Positions 8,681 through 17,356 of a stretch of DNA of 40,971 nucleotides are shown one piece after another. The stretch is from IMG/VR virus record IMGVR_UViG_3300034272_002360, positions 1-40,971 of that record. The stretch is one strand, 5' to 3'. This stretch comes from a virus. The notes beneath the pieces are model-generated. The model was not told the DNA's origin. It was given only the letters and a program-made list of their open reading frames with translations, and searched no databases. Position 1 is the stretch's first letter, and every line of letters starts with the position of its first letter. A program made the position numbers and the translations under genes.

Positions 8681-9366
8681 TAGTAGGGGTACCCTTGATA
8701 GCTAGAGGCAATATAATCTTCTTCTGTCATGATACAGGGAGCCATTCCTTGATGACCTCTCATGTTCTTTCTAACCATGCCTAGCATCGCCTGTGCGTCG
8801 GCTTGTGCGGTCTGAAATATGGGGTCGCTTTGATACTTTAAGGATTCGGCAATAGCGAACATCTGAATCACAAGGTGAAACTGATCTTGCAATAAGGGGG
8901 TGTCGGTGTCTGCGGAAAGCTCGACGAAATCCAAGTTGCCACGCACTGTAAGGGTGTAGCTGTTATCAGGCGTGGGGTATAAATAAAGCCGTTTCTGATA
9001 AATACTGCAAACGTTCGGCTCGCCAAAAAGCGTGGGGGTCTGGTTTGTAAGTCCGTTCCGCTTGTAGTTCACCTCGAACTCAAGCCAAGGGAGGATGCGA
9101 TAGGGGGCGTTGTTTCCATTCGCAACCATGTTCACCTGCGGATAAGGGATGTTTACATAGTCTTGGTTTGCGGTGGTGGTAACGGTTGTAGAGGCTTCGG
9201 CGTCTTCATTCTTGGGGAATAAGGCAAGCCACACGTAATTATACGCATTGTTGACGTGGATCTTAAGACGTGAAATTTGCCTGTTTGGATTTGTGAGTGT
9301 GACTAGGCTGTCTGTTGGAACATCTGTCATAGTTCCCACGTTTTTGACAAGGGTTAAAAAGTTCAT
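8680..9366 (-). CDS. Head-to-tail adaptor / tail tube protein A-like
   Basis: The protein has 228 residues, an AAAGGTG ribosome site and ATG at 9366. The N-terminal half is helical (NRQISRLKIHVNNAYNYVWLALFP), the middle is beta (QDYVNIPYPQVNMV; KRLYLYPTPDNSYTLTVRG), and the C-terminal half is helical. This is the pattern of the podovirus adaptor (T7 gp11-like) between portal and nozzle. It lies directly upstream of the nozzle gene with a one-base overlap. A hairpin terminator lies in its leader, so its expression may be lower than that of the capsid genes. The family call rests on synteny and residue pattern. Confidence 0.7.
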   Translation of the reverse strand: MNFLTLVKNVGTMTDVPTDSLVTLTNPNRQISRLKIHVNNAYNYVWLALFPKNEDAEASTTVTTTANQDYVNIPYPQVNMVANGNNAPYRILPWLEFEVNYKRNGLTNQTPTLFGEPNVCSIYQKRLYLYPTPDNSYTLTVRGNLDFVELSADTDTPLLQDQFHLVIQMFAIAESLKYQSDPIFQTAQADAQAMLGMVRKNMRGHQGMAPCIMTEEDYIASSYQGYPY

Positions 9367-9375
9367 GGTGTCACC

Positions 9376-9413
9376 TTTAAAAAGAAGCCTCCCCCCTGTA
9401 GGGAAGGGAGGCT
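9376..9413 (-). terminator. Intra-operon rho-independent terminator after capsid genes
   Basis: On the minus strand, arms AGCCTCCC and GGGAGGCT (8 bp, perfect) are followed by TCTTTTT. It lies between the decoration-like gene and the adaptor. This is a usual place for a leaky terminator that keeps capsid mRNA more abundant than tail mRNA. Confidence 0.75.
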
Positions 9414-9437
9414 ATTAGAGGAAAGGGGGGCTTAGGG

Positions 9438-9899
9438 CTATTTGCCTTTGACGTAAACTCGGACGGTGCCTGTAGCATCCGTTACGGTTCCTGAAACCAC
9501 ATCAAAATAAACGCCTAGGTACTTACCTAGGTTACTGGCGGAAGCCCCTGTGGAGGCTTGCTTGGAAAGTCCACGCATAACGTCACCGACGGCGGTTTGG
9601 TTTGCCGTGGCGAATGCGGTAGATCCATCACCCTGTAAGACACCCGCACTACCGGCAACGGTCAATATTGGAGCATTGGAGGTTACGGCGACAATACGAA
9701 CGGTGGGCGTGGAGCTTCCTGTTAATACAGTCAAGTCGTTTTCAATCACAATAGAATCGATGTCAAACTCGCCTAAGTCGATAGCCTGATTGTTAATAGC
9801 GTTAGTGTTTGTAAACGTCAACATGGCGTCGGCGGTCAAGGCGGTATACGTGGCGGTTCCGATAAACTCGCCTTTTCGTAAGGTGCGTGATGCTGGCAT
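9438..9899 (-). CDS. Putative capsid decoration / head protein
   Basis: This 153-residue Thr/Ala/Val-rich beta protein starts MPASRTLRKGEFIGTATYTALT and has a strong GGAGGG ribosome site. Low charge, many short beta segments and no enzyme motif are typical of decoration or minor head proteins. It sits immediately downstream of the major capsid gene and is bracketed by hairpins, so it may be expressed at capsid level. I cannot assign a named family. Confidence 0.65.
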   Translation of the reverse strand: MPASRTLRKGEFIGTATYTALTADAMLTFTNTNAINNQAIDLGEFDIDSIVIENDLTVLTGSSTPTVRIVAVTSNAPILTVAGSAGVLQGDGSTAFATANQTAVGDVMRGLSKQASTGASASNLGKYLGVYFDVVSGTVTDATGTVRVYVKGK

Positions 9900-9928
9900 G
9901 GTATGCCCTCCATAAAATTAAGTGTTAA

Positions 9929-9965
9929 AAAAGGGGGAGGCACGGTTTTTACACCGTGCGTCTGC
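9929..9965 (-). terminator. Hairpin after the capsid gene
   Basis: On the minus strand, arms GCACGGT and ACCGTGC are followed, after 7 bases, by six T. The offset T-run makes this a weak or partial terminator, or an RNA-stabilising hairpin at the 3' end of the capsid message. Confidence 0.45.
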
Positions 9966-11141
9966 CTATCGTGCAAGGTTGACGATGTGGAACAAGGTTT
10001 CTTTAGGGTTTCTGACTTCTACACCCATATGAGTGTAAAGAAACATCTTGTCGCTCAAGCCTGATTTCGCAAGCTCTTCTTTATTGAAAAACTTGGTCGT
10101 CAAGGGTCGTGCGGTCACTCGGGATTTATCCACGAAGAAGACTTCACTTTCACGAAGATCTGTTGAATACATAACATCCACGCTGGCACGATCGCTAAAC
10201 TCATAACGCTGTACGGCGTTTGTGATGGTTTTGTCCCCTTGTGAGGTTCCACCACCCACAACACGAGCTTCTTTCATGGAGTTGAGCGTCACTTGTTGGG
10301 TGAATGGCAAAATCAACTTAATGTTATTTGCATTCACGCCATTGTCTAAAAGGACTTTTAAACGGTCGTCAATCATTTTAAACGTTAACGCTTGGTTGCC
10401 TACATTAATGCGGTTTCCTGCATTATTAGCCCACCAGTTCAAACCGCCTGTTTTGGTAACAGTTTTGCTGTCTTCCGTAAACTCGGCACGTTGACCATGA
10501 AAGAATGCCATTTGACACATTTTCATAATTTCAGCGGAGCCTAGTGCGATCTGATAAGGAAGGGAGGCTTCGTTCCCAAGGGTCTTTACTTCCTGTGCTA
10601 AAGTCGTCAAGGCGATAGGGTAATGGAAGTATTGAGCGAAGTTGTAGCTTGGCGTGGAAAGCTGTGCAAAGTTTCCTGTGATGTCTGCACCGTCTCCAGC
10701 TGTAGCTGCTTCGATGATGACTTGCGCCCCTGCTGGAATGCTAGCCAACGCCGTACTTGAATAGTGACCACGAACCACGGTTAAATCCGTATAGGTGGAC
10801 GCTTCTGTAAGTGCGGTAACTCGCATAAACTCTATGTTTCCATCAACCGATACCGAAATAATGGACTTGGCTTCGGTGTCGACAACATAGCGACGTCTGC
10901 CGTATGTTGCACTCGATTTGACACGCAAGGTCGTTGTGCCTGCGGATGTAATCGCTGTGACGACTTCATCTTTATAGCTACGCAAGGTGTGGTCTGACCA
11001 CTCGAACTTTTTCTGCTCGGTGGGCTTCCCTTTGTTTAAAAACATGTTAAAAATAGGGGCTTCGTTGTCACCTACTTTAGAGATGTTAGACTCTAATTTT
11101 TGGATGACGGCTTCAATAGATGACCAATTTGTTGGAGGCAT
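9966..11141 (-). CDS. Major capsid protein, DUF5309 / SU10-like
   Basis: The protein has 391 residues with AAGGAA before ATG at 11141. The start (NEAPIFNMFLNKGKPTEQKKFEWSDHTLR split by a short linker) closely resembles DUF5309 / SU10-type capsid proteins, where a P-x-F-x-M-x-x-K-G-K...EW..D motif is typical. The C-terminal half has the expected N..KLILPFTQQVTLN and VDVMYSTDL segments. The length fits an HK97-fold capsid protein without a fused scaffold, and a separate scaffold gene lies directly upstream. It forms the icosahedral shell. Confidence 0.85.
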   Translation of the reverse strand: MPPTNWSSIEAVIQKLESNISKVGDNEAPIFNMFLNKGKPTEQKKFEWSDHTLRSYKDEVVTAITSAGTTTLRVKSSATYGRRRYVVDTEAKSIISVSVDGNIEFMRVTALTEASTYTDLTVVRGHYSSTALASIPAGAQVIIEAATAGDGADITGNFAQLSTPSYNFAQYFHYPIALTTLAQEVKTLGNEASLPYQIALGSAEIMKMCQMAFFHGQRAEFTEDSKTVTKTGGLNWWANNAGNRINVGNQALTFKMIDDRLKVLLDNGVNANNIKLILPFTQQVTLNSMKEARVVGGGTSQGDKTITNAVQRYEFSDRASVDVMYSTDLRESEVFFVDKSRVTARPLTTKFFNKEELAKSGLSDKMFLYTHMGVEVRNPKETLFHIVNLAR

Positions 11142-11154
11142 TATAGTGTTCCTT

Positions 11155-12045
11155 CTAAGGTGTTGCTAAATAACTTGCTAAATCATCAATCCCACCCATT
11201 TCACCGTACCGATCCAAGTAGGCATTAGTACCTGTACTTGTTCCCTGTGGTGGCGTTCCGCCGTAGCCTTGCGTCGGAGCCACTTGTTTAGGCTTTGGTG
11301 TTGCGAGAAACGCATCAGCTAAAGCTTTAACAATAGGGTCTTTCATCATGGCTTTTGTCGCATTCTGAATAACTGCTGGGTTATTCCGAAGTTGTGGAGG
11401 GTATTTCTCAACCGCTTCTAGGTAAGCTTTAGCACCGAACTCTCCAAGGGCTTGTGCCTTTGGGTTTTGAGTGTCTCGGATTAGTTTGCCAAGTTCAGGG
11501 TTAAGCTGTTCCACGTGTGAAAATACAGTCTCTTCAATAGCGGTTGCCTGCTCTTGCATGGCTTGCTGTTGAATAAGTGCCTCTTGCTGTTGGACTTTTT
11601 CAAGGAGGGGTTGTACCGCTTCTTGGACTTGTGCTTTAGCAAGTTGAGCAATTACGTTGGGATCTGTAAAATCAAAGTATTCCCCTGCATTATCACTTTG
11701 GGGAGGAGTTTGTGGAACATACTGCGGAACGGGTGGAGCATACGCTTGGGGGGCGTATTGCTGGGGTGGATAGGGTTGTTGTGCTTGCTGTTGCTGTTGA
11801 CGTAAAAGCTCACGAATGGCTGGGTCGTTTAAACTCAACTCTTCCATTAGCTTTTCGGGGTCTACAGGTTCATCAGAAACAGGGGGCGTGGCATCGTCGC
11901 TTTTAGGGTCGGTGCTTTCGCTTGGGGTTTCTGCTGTGGGGCTTGCACTGGGTGGGGCTTCTTCCTGTGGGCTTGCCTCATGTTCACGCATGGTTTCCAT
12001 GAGTTCGGCTTCAAGGTTGAAGGGGGTTTCGTTTTCAAGGCTCAT
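11155..12045 (-). CDS. Capsid scaffolding protein
   Basis: The protein has 296 residues with GGAAG before ATG at 12045. It is acidic and Pro/Ser-rich in residues 1-75, Gln/Pro/Tyr-rich at about 80-120 (QQQQQAQQ then YPPQQYAPQ repeats), and has a long coiled-coil segment at about 130-185. A Tyr/Gly-rich C-terminus follows. This composition and its position between portal and capsid genes identify it as the assembly scaffold. No protease motif is present, so it is probably released without self-cleavage. Confidence 0.8.
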   Translation of the reverse strand: MSLENETPFNLEAELMETMREHEASPQEEAPPSASPTAETPSESTDPKSDDATPPVSDEPVDPEKLMEELSLNDPAIRELLRQQQQQAQQPYPPQQYAPQAYAPPVPQYVPQTPPQSDNAGEYFDFTDPNVIAQLAKAQVQEAVQPLLEKVQQQEALIQQQAMQEQATAIEETVFSHVEQLNPELGKLIRDTQNPKAQALGEFGAKAYLEAVEKYPPQLRNNPAVIQNATKAMMKDPIVKALADAFLATPKPKQVAPTQGYGGTPPQGTSTGTNAYLDRYGEMGGIDDLASYLATP

Positions 12046-12071
12046 TTAGCAACTTCCTTTGAAAAATCTGT

Positions 12072-12350
12072 TTAGAGTAACGTGTCAATCTCTTGATTGA
12101 TTGTATTTAACTTAGCATCTAGGGCGTTTAAGTCCTTTAGGGTGTCACGCAAGGCTTTAGCGTACAAAGATTGTGAGGCGAATTGCAGGGCGTGGTCTTG
12201 GCTACAAATGGCGTTGCCAGTAGGAAGGGAGGCTTCGATTCTGTTTTCAAGAAAAGTTTCGAAACTCTTCCAATTAGGGTGACTTTTTAAGTCAATAAGT
12301 TTCTCAATCTCACGCTTAGTTAACTGGCGTTGCTGTAGGGGTGTTAGCAT
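12072..12350 (-). CDS. Small helical protein between portal and scaffold
   Basis: The 92-residue protein starts MLTPLQQRQLTKREIEKLIDL and is entirely helical with a C-terminal heptad-like region (LKDLNALDAKLNTINQEIDTLL). Its ATG at 12350 has AAGGA nearby and overlaps the 3' end of the portal gene by 35 bases in another frame, so translation is probably coupled. I do not recognise a family. Position suggests a head-assembly accessory. Confidence 0.65.
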   Translation of the reverse strand: MLTPLQQRQLTKREIEKLIDLKSHPNWKSFETFLENRIEASLPTGNAICSQDHALQFASQSLYAKALRDTLKDLNALDAKLNTINQEIDTLL

Positions 12351-14325
12351 TGCTCATCATTCCTTGTAGTTGGGCTTGTTGTGGCTCAAGGTTTACGTCC
12401 ACTTGTGCCTTTTGTTCTTCTAACTCAACCTTTAATAGGTTCACGGCAAAATCGTTCTGTATTTTTTGAGTGTCCGTTTGATGCTTCAACTGAACTTGCA
12501 TCTGCTGGATCTCTAACGCCTTCTTCTGAATGTCGATGTTCAACATGGCGATTTGATTCTGTGCGTCCTGTTGGGCTTGGGCGGTCGCCTGTTCGGCTTG
12601 GTCGGCTTGTCGGCGTTTCTCGTCGTCTACAAGCAATGTCTTAGGGTCTAGCCCCATAGCAACCAAGCTTTCTTCTGCCATATTGTCGATGTTGGCGTAT
12701 TTGGATGCTGGCGATTGCAAGAACAAGGGCATGAAGTTCTGAAACGCAAACGCCTTCTTGTCTCGTTGTTGCTGGTTTTCATAGCCGATGATTTTAACGT
12801 CGAGTTCAGACAAGGGTAAAAACTTGGGGAGTTCGGCAATTAGCTCTTCGGGTTTCTTCTCGTACATCAAAGGCTCTTTAGGATTGTTTGGATCCATAAC
12901 AGGCATGCCCTGCTCGTCGCTTACAGGCGTTCGGGTGTCCTGTGTGATGCGTGCCATTTGAAGCTGTAGCTCGGGGTCTTGCTCAAGCCGTGTCGTCGTC
13001 AAAAGATACGTCCACTCAATCAAGGGCTTTAAAATCTTCTCGTTAATCCGCTTGGCGTGTTGGGTAATGCTGGTGGAGGCGTTTTGCTGTAGGTTGTTCG
13101 ATTCCGTCGCCGTGCGTTGGATTTGGTCAAGTTGCCCTCGGATGCTTCTAGGCATCGTGGCTTCTTCAAACTCATTCTTGAGGCTTTCCACTTCTTGAAT
13201 CAAGTTCTGCAAGACTTGCGGATTAGAGTCAATGGGTTGAAGGTTGTCGAGTGTGGCGACTTCAATCAACGCACCCGGTCTCGAAATAAACTTGTTGGCA
13301 TCAAAGATTTGGTCGTCCACATACTTAAACATGGCGTTCTGCGTCTTCTTGACGTTATCAAGCCTCATGCTGATTAGCTCGTTTGCAGTGGACTGCACCT
13401 TTTGAGCCATAGACGTCAAGCCCCAGCCTAGGTTGTTGTGTCCGTCTTGGATTAGGCACGTTTGAATAAAAGGGGCTTTGCCTTGTGGGTAGGTGTTGGC
13501 TCCGATGCGGATAAGGTGCTTTTCTTTTGCAACCGTGGCAACGATGTTTCTAAGGGTCTTTCCGCCGTCTGCCTTAAGCCGTACATGGTAAATCCATGCT
13601 TCTTTAATCTCAATGCCTTCACGGTGCTTGTGGCAGTCCTTACTTGACCAGTCAATCGGCGTGGCTTGGCTGTCGTTGTCTTTAGGCTCTAGCTTGTCAA
13701 GGTTGATGTAAGGGCTATCTTCCCCTAGTTGCTCATGCGTGGCGATTAAGTCTTCGTAAAACATCCATAACCGCTGAATGCGTGTGCTTTTGTTTACATC
13801 CCCCACGATCGGGTAAAACAAAAAATCGTCCATGTTGATGTTTTCATAACAGACGTTGTTTGTGCTTTCATCTTTCAACCAAGACACCTTAAGGACGCAA
13901 TGCCCAAAGCCAAGGTCGTGAATCGCTTGGGTTAAAGCAAAGTAAATGTCGGCTTGTTCTACCTTCACATTGAGGAAGGTCTGCATCGCATCACACCCTT
14001 TAGTGTCGTCGTCCGACACGGGCTTTAAATTAAAGCGTTCGATGTCATACGCCCACATTTGAGAGATCAGGAAAGACTTCCACGACTCAATGGCGGTGTA
14101 TGTCCAAGGCAAGGCAACAGAAGAGCGAAACACCTTACGGCGATTTTCTTCGTCTTTGACTTTGGCTTCGTAGGCATTTTTAGCCAAGTCCCACTTTTCT
14201 TTATAGGGCTCTCTTTCCTTTTTGCCCTTGTCCCACTGCGTCGCAATGAAAGACACCAACTCTTTGCGTTGGTCTTCTGTGAGGTCTAAGTCTTGCGTCG
14301 TGGGTGCGTTGCTAATGAGTTCCAT
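12316..14325 (-). CDS. Portal protein (head-tail connector)
   Basis: The protein has 669 residues with AAGG before ATG at 14325. The N-terminal region has KWDLAKNAYEAK then VALPWTYTAIESWKSFLISQM, typical of podovirus portals. The middle contains GWGLTSMAQKVQSTANELISMRLDN and the crown-proximal stretch NQQQRDKKAFAFQNFMPLFL. The C-terminus is a long Gln/Ala coiled coil (about 575-655) that forms the portal barrel. It lies directly downstream of the tailspike gene and upstream of scaffold and capsid. The large terminase, its packaging partner, is encoded 22 kb away on the opposite strand. Confidence 0.85.
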   Translation of the reverse strand: MELISNAPTTQDLDLTEDQRKELVSFIATQWDKGKKEREPYKEKWDLAKNAYEAKVKDEENRRKVFRSSVALPWTYTAIESWKSFLISQMWAYDIERFNLKPVSDDDTKGCDAMQTFLNVKVEQADIYFALTQAIHDLGFGHCVLKVSWLKDESTNNVCYENINMDDFLFYPIVGDVNKSTRIQRLWMFYEDLIATHEQLGEDSPYINLDKLEPKDNDSQATPIDWSSKDCHKHREGIEIKEAWIYHVRLKADGGKTLRNIVATVAKEKHLIRIGANTYPQGKAPFIQTCLIQDGHNNLGWGLTSMAQKVQSTANELISMRLDNVKKTQNAMFKYVDDQIFDANKFISRPGALIEVATLDNLQPIDSNPQVLQNLIQEVESLKNEFEEATMPRSIRGQLDQIQRTATESNNLQQNASTSITQHAKRINEKILKPLIEWTYLLTTTRLEQDPELQLQMARITQDTRTPVSDEQGMPVMDPNNPKEPLMYEKKPEELIAELPKFLPLSELDVKIIGYENQQQRDKKAFAFQNFMPLFLQSPASKYANIDNMAEESLVAMGLDPKTLLVDDEKRRQADQAEQATAQAQQDAQNQIAMLNIDIQKKALEIQQMQVQLKHQTDTQKIQNDFAVNLLKVELEEQKAQVDVNLEPQQAQLQGMMSNANTPTATPVN

Positions 14326-14334
14326 AGTTTCGCC

Positions 14335-17196
14335 TTATATATGAACTTTTACATGGACGATAGGAGCAGGAATATCGTTTGAGCCTGCCCCTTCGCTTGT
14401 AATGGATACAAAGAATCCAGCGGTCGTTGGGTCAACAAGTGTAGATCCACGTTGTCCGATGTGAGGGAAGCCTAGCCAAGCATATTGACCCATACCTACA
14501 TCGATTATGTAGTTTGCATCAGGGGGGAGGATTGAAAAAGGTACAAAGAAAACCCCTCTATTGGCTGGGTCGCAAGAGACAAACGAAGCAAACCCTTTCA
14601 CCTTGCGAGTGGCTCTTCTGTTGAGGGTGACGTTGTTTGTCGTGATTGTACCTGTGCCAGCGGATGAGCCGATTGTAAACGTGTTGGCGTCAACTACGGT
14701 TATTTGATGCCAGCCGTTCGTGGCTCCACCAGTAAAGGTGGCATGTACCCAATCGCCTGTTTTTTGACCATGTGCCGTAACCGCAACCGTGGTAACGGAG
14801 CCTGCTCGTGTGTAGGTGCCTGCCGCATTCGCCGTTGTACCTAAGTTGATATTTGTTCTTGCAAAAGATTCGTCTGACCATGTTCCTTTTTTAAAGTCCC
14901 ATGCCGTGAAATACGCTTCAATCAAATTGCTGGACGAATCCGTCACCGCTAAAATATCCACCTGTTGACTATTGAACGCCACGGTCTGCGAGGGGTACGG
15001 CGTGGCGAACGTGGGCTGATAAGGTAGAATCACGGAGCCGTCAAATACTTGATTGCCCCATAGGTAATAAACAGAGTTATTGACTCGGGTCGTGGATGCA
15101 TCCGCCGAAGCACTCGAAGTAAGCGTGTTAGAAGGTGATGAGGCGAACGTGCCAGTCAATGCCAGCAAATAGGAGCCGTCGGGTAACGCTTCTACGGTGG
15201 CAGAAGGACTGGATGCGGTTCCTGTGTTGTTGACCGTGCCTAATGCCCCTGTGTCTAAGTTGAGCCAAGCCTGTACTCGGTTGGTCGATTGCTCAATCGC
15301 CATACGAATCCACGTTAAGCCACTGCCCTTTTTAATCCGTGCCGTGCGTGTGACGGTCGTCGTTGCCGTTGTAAAGGTTTTGGCGACTTGTGCCGTGCCA
15401 GCGGTGCCTTCGGCGATTTTGTCGTATTGAAAACCGCCTAAGGGATCTCTCACGATCGGGTCGTTGGGTGCAACGGTGGCATCCGTCAATGTCCAATTCT
15501 CTAAAGACTCTGAATAGGCGAGTAAGTTCTGCACGGTGAAGTTGTGAGACGTGACGTTTTGAGCCGTGTCTAACACATAACCGCCGTCACATAAGCTAGG
15601 GTGTGTCGTCATGTAGCCGTAATAAGTGGTGCTTGGTGCAAGGCTTGTGCCTGTCTTTAAACCATTAAATCCCACACGGTCGAGGCTTACGGTTTTGTTG
15701 CCTTTGACGAATAGGTCGTTTACACCGTTGGCACTCTTGGCATAAGCGTTTCCATTCAAGGTGAACGTGCGAGCCGTGGCATAGGTGGGTCTAGGCAATT
15801 GAATACCTGAAAAGGACGGCTTGGTTTCAGTCCTTAGTAAGACGGTTGAAATATCGTCTTTAACAAAAGTACCGACGACGTTTTGAAGGACTGTCGAGCC
15901 GTACGCATTCACCACGCCGCTTGATTCTGCTTTCAAGCCGTAAATGCCGTTTGCTGAATAATTGCCGTACTGGGCGTTTAACACGCCGTCTTGCGTGGCG
16001 ACACCGCCATATTGACCGTTGCCAGTGCTGACGACGCTTGAGCCTTTAAGGTTGGCTCCTTCTGTATAGATCCCTGCAAGACGGTTGCCCGTTGTGGTTA
16101 ATCCACTTATGGTGCCTGCGGATGACCCTTTGGCATAAAAACCGTGTTCGCCAAAACCTTGAATGTTCACCTTGGCGTCGGTCTGCCCTGTGGTGCCTAG
16201 TGTAAGGTTTGCGGTGTCATGTGAATAGATGCCATATGTGGCACTTGTGCCTGTGGCGTTGGCGATATTATAATCCCCTACAAGTGAAATCTGATAAAAC
16301 GCCTTTAGTGGCGAGTTGATGTAAAACAGAAAACCCGAACTGCCTGTAAACGTAAGTGTGCTGGTGTTGATTGAAAGCGTCGCATTTGTCAAGGTGAACG
16401 TCGGGAAAGCCCCACCCATAAACGTGTGCTTAATCGTGATACGACTATTGGCGGTATCGACGTTGGTAATGAGCCATGCCCCTTCAAGCACACCGAAATC
16501 GCCTGTGCCTGTAACTGGGGTAAGGCGTGCAAGTTGCCCTACCTCTAGCCCTGTCGTGGTGGATACGTTTAAAATGATACTATAGTTGCCTGCACTTCCG
16601 CTTGTGGCTTGCCATGTGACACCCGTTAAGGCAATGGGCGTACTTCCTGTAATGCCGATATTGGAGGGGTAGAAGTTGGCAAGGGGGATCATGCTCGACA
16701 AGGCGACGTTACCCACTGGCAAGGTGATGTTAATAGTGCCGATTGGGAGCAAGTTTGCAATGCCTGCTAAAAGCGTGGGGACTTGTGCGAGCGTGGGGGA
16801 TAGGTTGTAGGTGCCGTTTGGCACAAGGATAATCTTGCCAGCGTTGGCGTTTAAGGCGTTCACAAAAGCCGTGGCGTCTGTGCCGTAGGTGTTGACGTCA
16901 ATAAAGCTGGTGACTTCGCCGAAGGTGTACGTGGTTGAGCCGACAATGCCTTTAAAGTTGTTTGAGGAGGCATCGTACCAAAAAGAGCCAGCGGTGGAAG
17001 TGGGGGAGCTAGATGCGACGTTAACCCCTTTTTGAAACTGCCAAGCGGATTGAATAGTGTCGTTAATGACTCGGCTTGCCTTGGTGTTACTCGTGCTAAT
17101 AAGTTGGTCAAGCTCTGCGTTGACTTGCCCTGATAGGATTGTTTTTGTCGCTTGAAAATCAAGGGCGTGTAGTCTGACGAGATCATCCGTTGCCAT
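14335..17196 (-). CDS. Tailspike with parallel beta-helix and carbohydrate-binding-like domain
   Basis: The protein has 953 residues. An N-terminal virion-binding segment is followed by FIDVNTYGTDATAFVNALNA, the typical entry of pectate-lyase-like spikes. Residues about 300-440 are short Gly/Asn/Ala-rich rungs (GIYSHDTANL, GFYAKGSSAG, GIYTEGANLKG, GLKAESSGV), a right-handed beta-helix. Around residue 560 NLLAYSESLENWTL opens a jelly-roll domain typical of phage fibres. A small domain near 800-850 (SVTTVAVTAHGQKTGDWV) follows. It should bind or degrade a surface glycan; catalytic residues cannot be picked by eye. Its ribosome site lies within a hairpin. Confidence 0.83.
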   Translation of the reverse strand: MATDDLVRLHALDFQATKTILSGQVNAELDQLISTSNTKASRVINDTIQSAWQFQKGVNVASSSPTSTAGSFWYDASSNNFKGIVGSTTYTFGEVTSFIDVNTYGTDATAFVNALNANAGKIILVPNGTYNLSPTLAQVPTLLAGIANLLPIGTINITLPVGNVALSSMIPLANFYPSNIGITGSTPIALTGVTWQATSGSAGNYSIILNVSTTTGLEVGQLARLTPVTGTGDFGVLEGAWLITNVDTANSRITIKHTFMGGAFPTFTLTNATLSINTSTLTFTGSSGFLFYINSPLKAFYQISLVGDYNIANATGTSATYGIYSHDTANLTLGTTGQTDAKVNIQGFGEHGFYAKGSSAGTISGLTTTGNRLAGIYTEGANLKGSSVVSTGNGQYGGVATQDGVLNAQYGNYSANGIYGLKAESSGVVNAYGSTVLQNVVGTFVKDDISTVLLRTETKPSFSGIQLPRPTYATARTFTLNGNAYAKSANGVNDLFVKGNKTVSLDRVGFNGLKTGTSLAPSTTYYGYMTTHPSLCDGGYVLDTAQNVTSHNFTVQNLLAYSESLENWTLTDATVAPNDPIVRDPLGGFQYDKIAEGTAGTAQVAKTFTTATTTVTRTARIKKGSGLTWIRMAIEQSTNRVQAWLNLDTGALGTVNNTGTASSPSATVEALPDGSYLLALTGTFASSPSNTLTSSASADASTTRVNNSVYYLWGNQVFDGSVILPYQPTFATPYPSQTVAFNSQQVDILAVTDSSSNLIEAYFTAWDFKKGTWSDESFARTNINLGTTANAAGTYTRAGSVTTVAVTAHGQKTGDWVHATFTGGATNGWHQITVVDANTFTIGSSAGTGTITTNNVTLNRRATRKVKGFASFVSCDPANRGVFFVPFSILPPDANYIIDVGMGQYAWLGFPHIGQRGSTLVDPTTAGFFVSITSEGAGSNDIPAPIVHVKVHI

Positions 17197-17227
17197 AAAA
17201 GCATCCTTTATTTACTGGGATGCTTTT
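17197..17227 (-). promoter_or_regulatory. Hairpin overlapping the tailspike ribosome-binding site
   Basis: Arms AAAAGCATCC and GGATGCTTTT (10 bp, perfect, 11-base loop) lie immediately before the tailspike ATG on the minus strand. The Shine-Dalgarno AAAGGAT spans the loop and the 3' arm, so folding would hide it and limit tailspike translation. A terminator reading on the plus strand is possible but has no upstream plus gene to serve. Confidence 0.55.
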
Positions 17228-17238
17228 AGTTTATGATG

Positions 17239-17271
17239 TGGGGCGTTTGGGATTAAACCATAAACGCCCCA
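17239..17271. repeat. Inverted repeat in the divergent tail promoter region
   Basis: Arms TGGGGCGTTT and AAACGCCCCA (10 bp, perfect, 13-base loop) sit between the divergently transcribed tailspike and the plus-strand tail gene. The position suggests an operator or mRNA-leader structure. I see no strong sigma70 promoter in the remaining 85 bases before the plus-strand gene. Confidence 0.5.
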
Positions 17272-17356
17272 AGTGGTACTTTGAACATAGTTACAAGGAG
17301 GTAGTCATATTATTTTGCATTTTAAATAATTATCCCCAAATAAAGGAAACGCCCTT

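Noticed and set aside
13452-13655. ORFs on both strands inside the portal gene
   Set aside because: Frame shadows of the portal coding sequence without ribosome sites.
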